Assembly: GCA_964019425.1 (NCBI GenBank)
Contig: OZ025810.1
Location: forward strand, 806,001-870,000
Direction: 5' to 3'
Length of the DNA stretch: 64,000 nt
Source of the DNA: Flectonema sp. DT1601
Lineage: Eukaryota; Euglenozoa; Diplonemea; Diplonemida; Diplonemidae
The position numbers and the translations under genes were made by a program. A model generated the notes under the pieces. That model was given only the letters and a program-made list of their open reading frames with translations, was not told the DNA's origin and made no database searches. How positions within the stretch are numbered: position 1 is the stretch's first letter; every line of letters begins with the position of its first letter. Of the stretch, positions 9,042-18,882 are shown piece after piece.

Positions 9042-10316
9042 ATGAAAGAAAAGAGGCTTAAAATGCAACTCTGGGTTACGTTCCCGGACACCGGATTTCC
9101 TGACGTTGTTTTCACAGCTTCTGGAGAGTCGCTCGTGAAGGATGCATTGCAGGTTGCAGCTGACGAGTGGGGTACCGATGCTGACTTTCTTGAGCTTTCT
9201 CTCGCTGGATCGCTTCTTCGAGCATGTAATCGACTGGTGTCGTATGGAGTGGAGGACGGCTCGCTGTTGGATGCATCGGTGGTGCGCTTGTTTGGATTGG
9301 AATTTTTGACAGATTCTGCAAAGAGAGCGAAGGCATTCCTACGAGGAGAACGGGATCAGGACGGGTTTTTCTGCCTTGATACTCCCACATTCGCTGTGGA
9401 TGGCTGTCTTCAGTTTAGCAACGGTGATGGGTGGTTCTCGAATGATGTTACGAACATCTCATTCAGCAACTCTGAACCCTCAGTCACGACCGTTTCAGAT
9501 GATTTCTTATCCTCATCTCGTAAGATTATAAGGGTCAGTCTGCCTGGTCTTCAATACGTCACATCTGTTGGTAGTGCTTTCCTCAAAAATTGCAATTCAC
9601 TGACATCCGTAGACTTATCAAGTCTCAGCAATGTTTCAGTTGTTGGAGACGATTTTCTATATGGTTGTTCATCCCTCACATCTCTGGACTTATCAAGTCT
9701 CAGCAATATTTCAGCTGTTGGAGACCATTTTCTATATTATTGTTCATCCCTCACATCTCTGGACTTATCAAGTCTCAGCAATGTTTCAGTTGTTGGAGAC
9801 CATTTTCTATATGGTTGTTCATCCCTCACATCTCTGGACTTTTCAAGTCTCAGCAATCTTTCAACTGTTGGATACGGTTTTCTATGTTATTGTTCATCCC
9901 TCACATCTCTGGACTTATCAAGTCTCAGCAATCTTTCAACTGTTGGAGACGATTTTCTGTGTAATTGTTCATCCCTCACATCTCTGGACTTTTCAAGTCT
10001 CAGCAATCTTTCAACTGTGGGAGACCATTTTATATATAATTGTTCATCCCTCACATCTCTGGACTTATCAAGTCTCAGCAATCTTTCAACTGTTGGAGAC
10101 GATTTTCTAAATTATTGTTCATCCCTCACATCTCTGGACTTATCAAGTCTCAGCAATCTTTCAACTGTGGGGGACTCTTTTCTGTGTAGTTGTTCATCAC
10201 TTACTTCGTTGGATTTAACCCTCGTGAATGTGGAATCCGTTGGAAGTAATTTCCTAAAAGGTTGCTCATCCATTAAGAGAGATAAACTGCATACGAGCAT
10301 AGCGAATTTGAAATGA
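9042..10316 (+). CDS. Ubiquitin-like domain/BspA-type LRR protein (intact copy 3)
   Basis: The 424-residue protein has no signal peptide or membrane segment and is predicted to be intracellular. Residues about 8-85 fit a ubiquitin-like fold: MQLWVTF first strand, helix around LVKDALQVAADEW, then L-SLAGSLL-(x)n-L-YGVEDGSLLDASVVRL, which parallels the IFAGKQLEDG...YNIQKESTLHLVLRL part of ubiquitin. A linker with basic and aromatic residues (about 86-165) follows. Then come about nine 25-residue leucine-rich repeats and a C-terminal cap (SVGSNFLKGCSSI). The ATG at 9042 is the first after a pyrimidine-CAG acceptor ending at 9029; ATG 9063 is the alternative. This is the only copy with CGA where the others have TGA. 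Such repeats usually bind proteins; partner and role are unknown. Confidence 0.75.
   Translation: MKEKRLKMQLWVTFPDTGFPDVVFTASGESLVKDALQVAADEWGTDADFLELSLAGSLLRACNRLVSYGVEDGSLLDASVVRLFGLEFLTDSAKRAKAFLRGERDQDGFFCLDTPTFAVDGCLQFSNGDGWFSNDVTNISFSNSEPSVTTVSDDFLSSSRKIIRVSLPGLQYVTSVGSAFLKNCNSLTSVDLSSLSNVSVVGDDFLYGCSSLTSLDLSSLSNISAVGDHFLYYCSSLTSLDLSSLSNVSVVGDHFLYGCSSLTSLDFSSLSNLSTVGYGFLCYCSSLTSLDLSSLSNLSTVGDDFLCNCSSLTSLDFSSLSNLSTVGDHFIYNCSSLTSLDLSSLSNLSTVGDDFLNYCSSLTSLDLSSLSNLSTVGDSFLCSCSSLTSLDLTLVNVESVGSNFLKGCSSIKRDKLHTSIANLK
9555..10225 (+). repeat. 75 bp tandem LRR array, copy 3
   Basis: About nine 75 bp units. The first unit is the most diverged (AATTCACTGACATCCGTAGA), and the later ones approach the family consensus. 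Slightly different unit types (NVSVVG, NISAVG, NLSTVG) alternate, which suggests block duplication of two or three units at a time. Confidence 0.9.
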
Positions 10317-11043
10317 CAGAAATCATAAATGTTGTTTTTAGTGTGTGTGCGTTGTTCCCCTTGTTTTATTTGAAGGTATTTAATTTATCTTTTATTTTTT
10401 CAGAAAAGAAGATGTTCGCTCACACACTCTTAAAACCACGGCAAGGTTATAGTGGGTGATTGGATAATGGCTTGGGTTGTCTGTTGTTACTTTGGAAATA
10501 TTTTATAAATCATTCACAACAGGTTTATCGGCATGTGCGACAATTCTACTTAAAAAGAGATGGAGAAATTCGTATTTTTGTCATATAACAGGTTGTTTGT
10601 TAAACACATCATTTGGTCCGGCGCAGTTATGACCTTAAACTGACTGTCATCTTGCCTGATCCTTTTGGTTTTCATTTCTTGCTGAGTGATATGGCTATGT
10701 GCTGCCCAATTTTTAGTAGTACATTTCTAAAGCTTTTCGGTAAGCCCGCAGTACAATTGTAATGCTTTGGACAACTGGGGGAGAACGATCCTCGGTACTG
10801 TTCCGGGGTTTTCTATTTTCTTTCGTGGAGTGTGGGCATATGGTACATATGGTCGTATTATAAAGAAAGATGTATATGAAAGAAAGAGGATTTTTTATTT
10901 TTTTCACCTTCCCCCCACACCCAGATCATTTCTCTTTTATTTCCTTTAGTTGTTTACAACCTGTTAGCCTCTGGGCAAGGTGGAGGCTGGAAGTCGATCA
11001 CTTCCAGCCAATACTATGAAACTACAATCTTCGCGATTGGGTC
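10244..11043. repeat. 800 bp flank duplicate downstream of LRR copy 3
   Basis: Partner of 4804-5603, including the same hairpin (10985-10993 pairing with 11001-11009). At 11043 it joins directly to AACATTTATTAATC, the left end of the copy 4 block. The mobile-element target sequence is therefore also a recombination junction here. Confidence 0.85.
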
Positions 11044-11114
11044 AACATTTATTAATCTCATCATACTCCAAGCCATTCATCATCACATTTCGTAGGTTAC
11101 TCACGCGAGTTAAT

Positions 11115-13385
11115 ATGCAACTTTCAGTTACGTTCCAAGACACTGGATTTCCTGACGTTGTTTTCACAGCTTCTGGAGAATCGCTCGTGAAGGATGCATT
11201 GCAGGTTGCAGCTGATGAGTGGGGTACCGATGGTGACTTTCTTGAGCTTTCTCTCGCTGGATCGCTGCTTCGAGCAGGTAATTGACTGGTGTCGTCTGGA
11301 GTGGAGGACGGCTCGCTGTTGGATGCATCGGTGGTGCGCTTGTTTGGATTGGAATTTTTGACTGATTCTGCAAAGAGAGCGAAGGCATTCCTACGAGGAG
11401 AACGGGATCAGGACGGGTTTTTCTGCCTTGATACTCCCACATTCGCTGTGGATGGCTGTCTTCAGTTTAACAACGGTGATGGGTGGTTCTCGAATGATGT
11501 TACGAACATCTCATTCAGCAACTCTGAACCCTCAGTCACGACCGTTTCAGATTATTTCTCAGCTCAATTATGTGATTCAAGTCTCAGCAATCTTTCAACT
11601 GTTGGAGACAATTTTCTAAGTGCTTGTTCATCCCTCACATCTCTGGACTTATCAAGTCTCAGCAAGCTTTCAACTGTTGGATACTATTTTCTAAGTTATT
11701 GTTCATCCCTCACATCTCTAGACTTATCAAGTCTCAGCAAGCTTTCAACTGTGGGAGACTCTTTTTTATATAATTGTTCATCCCTCACATCTCTGGACTT
11801 ATCAAGTCTCAGCAAGCTTTCAACTGTGGGAGGCTCTTTTCTATATGATTGTTCATCACTCACATCTCTGGACTTATCAAGTCTCAGCAATCTTTCAACT
11901 GTGGGGGACTCTTTTCTATATAATTGTTCATCCCTCACATCTCTGGACTTTTCAAGTCTCAGCAATCTTTCAACTGTGGGGGACTCTTTTTTATATAATT
12001 GTTCATCCCTCACATCTCTGGACTTATCAAGTCTCAGCAAGCTTTCAACTGTTGGATACTATTTTCTAAGTTATTGTTCATCCCTCACATCTCTAGACTT
12101 ATCAAGTCTCAGCAAGCTTTCAACTGTGGGAGACTCTTTTTTATATAATTGTTCATCCCTCACATCTCTGGACTTATCAAGTCTCAGCAATCTTTCAACT
12201 GTGGGAGGCTCTTTTCTATATGATTGTTCATCACTCACATCTCTGGACTTATCTAGTCTCAGCAATCTTTCAACTGTGGGGGACTCTTTTCTTTATAATT
12301 GTTCATCCCTCACATCTCTGGACTTATCAAGTCTCAGCAATCTTTCAACTGTGGGAGACTCTTTTTTATATAATTGTTCATCCCTCACATCTCTGGACTT
12401 ATCAAGTCTCAGCAAGCTTTCAACTGTTGGATACTATTTTCTAAGTTATTGTTCATCCCTCACATCTCTAGACTTATCAAGTCTCAGCAAGCTTTCAACT
12501 GTGGGAGACTCTTTTTTATATAATTGTTCATCCCTCACATCTCTGGACTTATCAAGTCTCAGCAAGCTTTCAACTGTTGGATACTATTTTCTAAGTTATT
12601 GTTCATCCCTCACATCTCTAGACTTATCAAGTCTCAGCAAGCTTTCAACTGTGGGAGACTCTTTTTTATATAATTGTTCATCCCTCACATCTCTGGACTT
12701 ATCAAGTCTCAGCAATCTTTCAACTGTGGGAGGCTCTTTTCTATATGATTGTTCATCACTCACATCTCTGGACTTATCTAGTCTCAGCAATCTTTCAACT
12801 GTGGGGGACTCTTTTCTTTATAATTGTTCATCCCTCACATCTCTGGACTTATCAAGTCTCAGCAATCTTTCAACTGTGGGAGACTCTTTTTTATATAATT
12901 GTTCATCCCTCACATCTCTGGACTTATCAAGTCTCAGCAATTTTTCAACTGTGGGGGACTCTTTTCTATATAATTGTTCATCCCTCACATCTCTGGACTT
13001 TTCAAGTCTCAGCAATCTTTCAACTGTTGGAGACCATTTTCTAAGTAATTGTTCATCCCTCACATCTCTGGACTTATCAAGTCTCAGCAATCTTTCAACT
13101 GTTGGAGACGACTTTCTAAGTTATTGTTCATCCCTGACATCTCTAGACTTATCAAGTCTCAGCAATCTTTCAACTGTGGGAGACTCTTTTTTATATAATT
13201 GTTCATCCCTCACATCTCTGGACTTATCAAGTCTCAGCAATCTTTCAACTGTGGGAGACTCTTTTCTAAGAAATTGTTCATCACTCACATCTCTGGACTT
13301 ATCAAGTCTCAGCAATCTTTCACAGGAGTGCAAAACAGCCGCAAATCATTTTGGTAGTCTCAAATTAAAGAATTATTTTTGTTAA
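11115..13385 (+). pseudogene. Ubiquitin-like/LRR gene, copy 4 (stop in N-terminal domain)
   Basis: The largest array in the family, with about 23 leucine-rich repeats. The ATG at 11115 opens the ubiquitin-like domain, and TGA at 11283-11285 interrupts it exactly as in copies 1 and 2. After the TGA the frame stays open for 2.1 kb. That is compatible either with a very recent break or with use of a downstream start. The 3' end shows the same non-homologous run-out as copy 2 (…NYFC, TAA at 13383). Repeat types cycle (YYFLSYC, DSFLYNC, GSFLYDC) in larger blocks of several units, for example 11660-11990 recurring at 12035 and 12410. Confidence 0.7.
11575..13320 (+). repeat. 75 bp tandem LRR array, copy 4
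   Basis: About 23 units with a higher-order pattern: runs of four to seven units recur almost exactly. This points to amplification of multi-unit blocks rather than single units. The complementary strand also stays open over several segments, a by-product of the 75 bp (25-codon) period. Confidence 0.9.
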
Positions 13386-13425
13386 CAGGAGCCTTCTTTT
13401 AAGAAAAAAAAAAAAAAAAAAAAGA

Positions 13426-14007
13426 ATGAAAAGTATTTCAGCTATTACTCTTCTTGCACTCACTAGTTCAGCATCCGGATGTTTAATGAACTACACAAAC
13501 ACTGCTGATGTTCCAGTTACTATTTGTATGAGAAACAACGGAAATGCTCCGGGACAGTCTGGAAATAAAACCCTAGCAAAAGGGGAGTCGTGGGTTGTTG
13601 GATGCAGAGCTAGTGTTCCAGGGCAGTCATGGGAGTCTTATTTTGCTGTACCAGGATGGAGTACATGTGGTTGGGATCAAGGCTGTAATCCAAATACCGG
13701 AACCTGCAAACACTACCCTTGGTCGGTAGGTCAAGGCGTAGGTACCAACGGTCTCTGGTACGGAGCCATAGGCGCTAACTGGGATGGGGCAGGTGTTGGT
13801 TTCACTGGTGGCTTTGATAAAGTTCCTTACGGTCTTCACTTTAAATGCAACGCCTACAACAACACTCAACATCCTGATCTGAAGTGTGGAGTTCATTCTG
13901 GAACTCCTTACTGTACTCCTAACAAACCAAACTACGGTCAGCCAAACTCCGGTGTGGTTGAATGTGATCCTGACCAGACTTTATCAATGACTATTTTTTC
14001 AAGTTAA
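13426..14007 (+). CDS. Small secreted cysteine-rich protein, copy 2
   Basis: The same 193-residue protein as the gene at 7938: signal peptide, ten cysteines, sequons and a Gly/Trp-rich core. I found no amino-acid difference. It lies between LRR copy 4 and polymerase kappa, about 40 bp after the LRR stop. The downstream 330 bp are non-coding and shared with the other copy. Function unknown. Confidence 0.8.
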   Translation: MKSISAITLLALTSSASGCLMNYTNTADVPVTICMRNNGNAPGQSGNKTLAKGESWVVGCRASVPGQSWESYFAVPGWSTCGWDQGCNPNTGTCKHYPWSVGQGVGTNGLWYGAIGANWDGAGVGFTGGFDKVPYGLHFKCNAYNNTQHPDLKCGVHSGTPYCTPNKPNYGQPNSGVVECDPDQTLSMTIFSS

Positions 14008-14336
14008 GTATATCCTTTCTTCTCTCTCTTCCCAATACAGACGTTTGTTTTCTGTTTTTTTTTTTCGATCGAAAAGTAATTTTGTTTATCCAATTCATAC
14101 CAAAGTAATTTCCTTTTCTGGTAATTATTTTGAGAAACAGTTTGACGGGATACAGATTCAGTTTTTTCATAACTGCTGCCCGTTGTACTTATACCCAGTT
14201 GAGATTTAATTTATAAATAGATATTAAACTTCCTTAATATCTTACAGCTTCGGTCTACTTAACATAATTAGAGTCCAATGCATACTACTACCTGAATTAC
14301 TTTATAACAGCACCACACATCTCTGTGATAATATGG

Positions 14337-16211
14337 ATGTCAGTCGAGGGGTATAATGAATTAGAAGAGGTTCGTAGTGACGATGAAGGGTCTTCCTTAG
14401 CATCGGATACTCCCATAGTGAATGATGTGAAAGAGAGTAAGAGAAACAGTAATACAGCACATCTATATGTCTTTACTGCTGAGAAGGGAGGTATGCAGGG
14501 ATTTGATAAGAATCTTCAACAAGAAGTAATCGAACAATTATCAAAAGGATCAAAGCATTTGGAACATGCGAAAAGAGCTGATGACAAGTTGACTGTTCGA
14601 ATAAAGAAAATGAGAGAAAAACTTCAACATCTGGATGATAAAATAATTCAACAAAATTTAAAAGCAGCTGACTCTCTCATCACTTCATTTGAACGAGAAC
14701 GTCTATGTAATAGATGGTGTGCAGTTGTAGATATGGATATGTTCTATGCGGCGGTTGAAATCAAAGATAATCCTCGACTATCAACTGTCCCACTAGCAGT
14801 TGGTGGTCAATCCATGATCAGCACCACAAATTACATTGCAAGACGATATGGTGTTCGTGCTGCAATGCCAGGATTCATCGGACAAGAACTTTGTCGACGA
14901 CAAGGAGCAGAACTTACTTTTGTCAATCATCACCCAAACAGATACTCTGAAGAAGCAGCGACTGTCAGGTCTGTGTTTGCAAAGTATGGGAAATACTCAT
15001 CTCTATCTCTTGATGAGGCAAGGATTGATCTCACAGACTCAGTATCTCAATACGCCTCATCTCATTCTATTTCAGAGCAAGACGCTGCTGGAATCGTATT
15101 ATCAAATCTTCGCTCTGACATCTTTGAGGCTACCAAATTAACAGCTTCTGGTTCTGTCGCTAGGAACTTTTTATTAGCAAAGATTGGATCAGATGTGAAC
15201 AAGCCGAATGGTCAATTCGTCGCACCAATTTCACAAGAAAAGATTTTGCAATGGATGACTGATATGTCAATAAGAAAGATACCTGGGATTGGAAAAGTTA
15301 CTGAAAGATTCTTAAAAGAGGCGTTGAAAGTTGAAACTGCTGGAGATGTACTTAGAAGACGAGCCATAGTTCATTCGTTATTGGATTCTTCAAAGTCAAT
15401 ATTCAAAGCCTGTCTTGGGATATCTGGTAATAAACTAGCTGATTATTCAAACTTACCCCCTAAAGCCGTTAAGCGTCAGTCAATAGGTGCTGAAAGAACC
15501 TTTTCTGGTGAAAGCAATGAGCAAATGTTGCTAACGACATTGGCTAAATTATGTGGACGAGTAGCAAGAGATATGGAAAAACAAGGAAACCTATCTGGTA
15601 AGACAGTCGTTATCAAAGTTAAACGAACTGATTTTCAAGTTTTAACTCGACAAGTCGCAATCAACCATTATATTAAATCCGATAAGGATATTTATAGCCA
15701 TGCCTCAGCATTGCTTGAGAAGGAATTCCCTTTATCAGTCAGACTGTTGGGTGTCAGGATGACAAAATTTAAAAACCAAATATCATATAAACAAGCAAAA
15801 GATACGTCACAATTGCGTCTCACTTCATTCTGCAAACCATCAACAGTCAAAAAAGACAAACCTACTGTAATTCAAGTCTCGGAACATTCTGATACCGGCA
15901 GTAATGATAGTCAGTGTAGTTTATTGTTTAATGAAGACACGTGTCAGTCCTTCAATAAAGACATATCTGACGGTAAAAATGATAACGATATGGGTTTCAT
16001 AAATATAGATTGCCATAGCTGCGAATCTCTTTCTCAAAGTGAATCAGACGATGATAAAAAACGAAGAAATACAAATCAAAATGAAATGATTAAAAAAAGA
16101 TTAAAACCTAATAGTATAGAAACACCAATCATACTCAGTGCACCAAGTGAGAATAATTCTGAATTGAGTTTTAAAAAAGGAACTCCTGCATCACCTATTG
16201 TGCTTGATTAA
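14337..16211 (+). CDS. DNA polymerase kappa, divergent copy 1
   Basis: A Y-family translesion polymerase of 624 residues. It has the Pol kappa N-clasp (about 35-130), a palm with VDMDMFYAAVE (metal-binding Asp132, steric-gate pair Phe136-Tyr137), SLDEAR (Asp226-Glu227), NKPNGQF, a helix-hairpin-helix thumb (IRKIPGIGKV) and a little finger ending RLLGVRMTKF. Two otherwise conserved sites differ: the Tyr after SLDEA is Arg229, and the TASAG loop reads TASGSVARN. The tail (about 500-624) is acidic and disordered. It begins with a near-PIP box (QLRLTSFC), and I see no UBZ zinc finger. The start is ATG 14337, 26 bases after a TATAACAG acceptor; the earlier in-frame codon at 14325 is GTG. A second kappa gene follows directly. 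Confidence 0.9.
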   Translation: MSVEGYNELEEVRSDDEGSSLASDTPIVNDVKESKRNSNTAHLYVFTAEKGGMQGFDKNLQQEVIEQLSKGSKHLEHAKRADDKLTVRIKKMREKLQHLDDKIIQQNLKAADSLITSFERERLCNRWCAVVDMDMFYAAVEIKDNPRLSTVPLAVGGQSMISTTNYIARRYGVRAAMPGFIGQELCRRQGAELTFVNHHPNRYSEEAATVRSVFAKYGKYSSLSLDEARIDLTDSVSQYASSHSISEQDAAGIVLSNLRSDIFEATKLTASGSVARNFLLAKIGSDVNKPNGQFVAPISQEKILQWMTDMSIRKIPGIGKVTERFLKEALKVETAGDVLRRRAIVHSLLDSSKSIFKACLGISGNKLADYSNLPPKAVKRQSIGAERTFSGESNEQMLLTTLAKLCGRVARDMEKQGNLSGKTVVIKVKRTDFQVLTRQVAINHYIKSDKDIYSHASALLEKEFPLSVRLLGVRMTKFKNQISYKQAKDTSQLRLTSFCKPSTVKKDKPTVIQVSEHSDTGSNDSQCSLLFNEDTCQSFNKDISDGKNDNDMGFINIDCHSCESLSQSESDDDKKRRNTNQNEMIKKRLKPNSIETPIILSAPSENNSELSFKKGTPASPIVLD

Positions 16212-16375
16212 TTTACTGACATCTGTTTCTCAGTTATAAATACTCTAAAAGAGCATCGTTGAGCTACTTGATTGGGTGTCATGTATTAAACAATTTTTGT
16301 TTTTATTTTTATATCACCTGATACTTGATTTCCCTCTATTTTTGTGGAAAAAAAAAAAAAAAAAAAAAAAACTCT

Positions 16376-16408
<33 letters not shown>

Positions 16409-16639
16409 ACACAAACTAGGAAAGGATTAGTTTACGAAAAAAAAAAAAAAAAAGTGCAACCAGCTCTCAGCTGGTTGACGAGAAGATTTAAAAAAAGTAT
16501 ACTCGTTCGGTTTAATTATTTTTTTTTTTTTTTTTGAAGTCATTTACTCTCAGTGGAATGTCTTAGACTTTAAAAAAAAAAAAAAAAAACAAGAATGGTC
16601 GTTTATTTCTTTTTTTTTTTTAAACAGGTCTCTGGATCA
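16212..16639. other. Spacer between the two polymerase kappa genes
   Basis: Consists largely of A and T runs (16349-16370, 16379-16407, 16438-16453, 16519-16535, 16573-16589). It ends with a T tract and TAAACAG at 16627, 12 bases before the next ATG, a likely splice acceptor. No gene seen. Confidence 0.7.
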
Positions 16640-18049
16640 ATGTTTCGGAGAATCATTCCAAAATTCGGAAAGAAGTCCCTTTCCCAAAACAAGACAGCTC
16701 ACCTTTATGTCTATACCAATGAAAAAAGTGGTATGGACGGATACGATGTGGAGCTTCAGCGAACAGTCATTGATGAAATGGCAAACGGCCACCACAGAGA
16801 ACGAGCATTAGCAATGGATGGCAAAGTTGATGAACAAATTAAGATTATGAAGCAGAAAATTAAAAAGGCAACGAAAGCCGATAAGAAAAAAGCATTGGAG
16901 GAATCCGACAAAATGCAACAAACCATTGAATCGGAGCGAGTATCTGGAGAGTGGTGTGTAGTAGTAGACATGGATATGTACTATGCAGCGATAGAGCAAA
17001 GAGACCATTGTCGTCTAAGAGGAAAACCATTTGCCGTTGGAAATAAAGGAATCGTAGCCACTGCAAGCTACGTAGCTCGTAAGTATGGTGTCCGCTCAGC
17101 AATGCCTGGTCATATCGCAAGAGCTCTAGTAAGTAGGCAAGGGGGTAAACTTATTTTTATACAAGCTCGGATGAAAGTCTATAGTGATGAAGCAAAAATA
17201 ATAAATGAAGTTTTGTCTAAATATGGACCCCGCAATATTCGTTCTCTCGATGAAGTCTATGTTAATATAACAAAAAGGGTATGTAAAGTTGCTGAAAAAG
17301 AATTAATTAGCCAAAGCAAGGCAGCAAACCAAATTGTACTTGAAATGCGTAATGCAGTTTTTCAAAAAACAAAACTGACTGCCTCTGCTGGTTGTGGACC
17401 TAATCTGCTGCTCGCAAAGATTGCGGCAGACATGAACAAACCTGATGGACAATTCGTTACCCCTTCGAGCCGTAGTAAAGTCATTAAATTTATGGGTGAG
17501 CAACCAATAAGAAAGATTCCGGGAGTCGGAAAAGTTTTTGAAAAAAAATTAAAGTCCCTTGACATCCATACTGCATCCGACATTATTGATAAAAAACAAC
17601 AAATCGTAATTGCCTTTGGAAAATCAAAGCGATCGTATTCTCTCCTGAAGTCTTCGTTAGGAGTTGCCGAAACAACGTTTGAAAACAAGGATGCAAAAAC
17701 AAGTAGTTGCGAAACATCATTCAGACCAACCTCTAACCGAAAAACCATAAAACGATATGTTTCTTCGCTTTCCGATAAGGCACTGGAGAAAATTGATAAA
17801 AAACATTCTCCAACCAGTTTTGTCTTTATAGCGATGGAACACAACTACACACCAACAACAACAACTGTTCACGCTGACGAGGTCCTTACGAATGAGATCA
17901 TTCTACGTGAGGTAAGTAAGATTCTAGACGATTCTGACATCAACACAGAATACAGGTTAATTGGAATTCGAATCTTGTTGGGAGACACACGGGCTACCAA
18001 AGATAAAACAAAACCAACAACTTCCACGAAAAAGAAACTAAAAGCATGA
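16640..18049 (+). CDS. DNA polymerase kappa, divergent copy 2
   Basis: 469 residues. The clasp begins with the same TAHLYVYTNEKSGMDG motif as copy 1. The palm has VDMDMYYAAIE (Asp110; steric gate Tyr114-Tyr115) and SLDEVYVNIT (Asp204-Glu205, Tyr207 kept). The nucleotide-binding loop TASAGCGPN is close to the kappa consensus, followed by NKPDGQF and the thumb hairpin IRKIPGVGKV. The little finger is shortened and diverged but still ends RLIGIRI. No PIP box or zinc finger follows; the protein ends about 20 residues later. It differs from copy 1 in exactly the sites where copy 1 is odd, so the two look specialised rather than redundant. The ATG at 16640 follows a CAG acceptor (16627); upstream codons would translate a T run. 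Confidence 0.88.
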   Translation: MFRRIIPKFGKKSLSQNKTAHLYVYTNEKSGMDGYDVELQRTVIDEMANGHHRERALAMDGKVDEQIKIMKQKIKKATKADKKKALEESDKMQQTIESERVSGEWCVVVDMDMYYAAIEQRDHCRLRGKPFAVGNKGIVATASYVARKYGVRSAMPGHIARALVSRQGGKLIFIQARMKVYSDEAKIINEVLSKYGPRNIRSLDEVYVNITKRVCKVAEKELISQSKAANQIVLEMRNAVFQKTKLTASAGCGPNLLLAKIAADMNKPDGQFVTPSSRSKVIKFMGEQPIRKIPGVGKVFEKKLKSLDIHTASDIIDKKQQIVIAFGKSKRSYSLLKSSLGVAETTFENKDAKTSSCETSFRPTSNRKTIKRYVSSLSDKALEKIDKKHSPTSFVFIAMEHNYTPTTTTVHADEVLTNEIILREVSKILDDSDINTEYRLIGIRILLGDTRATKDKTKPTTSTKKKLKA

Positions 18050-18882
18050 AAACGCTGCTTTATGTTTATTCATATACCGACGTAATGGGATATGGTAGAA
18101 GTGTCTCTTATTTGGGGGAAAAAAAAAAAAAAAAAAAAAAAATCCACGAAGAAGTTCAGCAATCCACGCTAGTATCACCAGACTTACATTAACCAGCCCA
18201 TTAGGCTATAGAGAGCTACGATGCATTTAAAAAACAAAACAGAACGAAAAAAAAAAAACCATTCGGATTAGCCTTTGCAGATAGAATCCTGTTGCAAGGG
18301 GGGGGGGGAAATAAATCACGACCATAAGAAATATCGGTTTTCAATCTGAATAGTTTCTTTCTCCGACTTCGTCGGTCCAAAAAAAAAAAAAAAAAACTTG
18401 TATTTCGTAGTTTATCTTCACTATACATTGATATGTTTGTAGTATTTAGATGTTTTTTTTTTTTTTTAAATTGGTGTTGAGTCTCGGTACGTTTTTTTCC
18501 CCCCTTTTGTTACAGGGCATGGGACGCTCAAACTGATAGTTCGTGGTCCCCGAATTACCGGATTCGACAACGTCTTCTGGTCGATAAGACAAAAAATATA
18601 GTTTTCTCTTTTTATGTTTTCTTTTTTCTAAACGTAATTTTTTCAAAGACATATTTTTTCAGTCAAGTACTTTGATGATATTAATTTTGTTTTTAATACC
18701 CTAAAGTTGTTACTGTTTTTACATTGTCAAAGTTTCACTCCCCTTTTCTTTTTCTATACTGATGGGACTTTAATGAAACCAAATCGGATTCACATATGCA
18801 TTGATATGTTTATATAGTACATACAGTCTAAATACTGCTATATAGGTTTTCCTTTACTCCTTCTCACAGTTTAAAAAAAAAA
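18050..18882. other. Intergenic spacer
   Basis: Homopolymer runs (18119-18142, 18379-18396, 18453-18468) with no coding signal. A tract ending CTTCTCACAG at 18869 precedes the next ATG by 13 bases and looks like a splice acceptor. Confidence 0.65.

Larger units (their letters stand above)
11044..14366. repeat. Segmental duplication, long version (partner 7059-8878)
   Basis: Carries LRR copy 4, the second secreted-protein gene and the start of polymerase kappa. It is colinear with 7059-8878 except for about 19 extra LRR units. Here the polymerase gene continues intact, so this is the parental side of the duplication. Confidence 0.9.

Noticed and set aside
9887-13333. Several antisense open frames of 60-114 codons across the LRR arrays
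   Set aside because: They are repeats of the same reversed 25-codon unit and follow from the 75 bp period; no start context, acceptor or independent domain.
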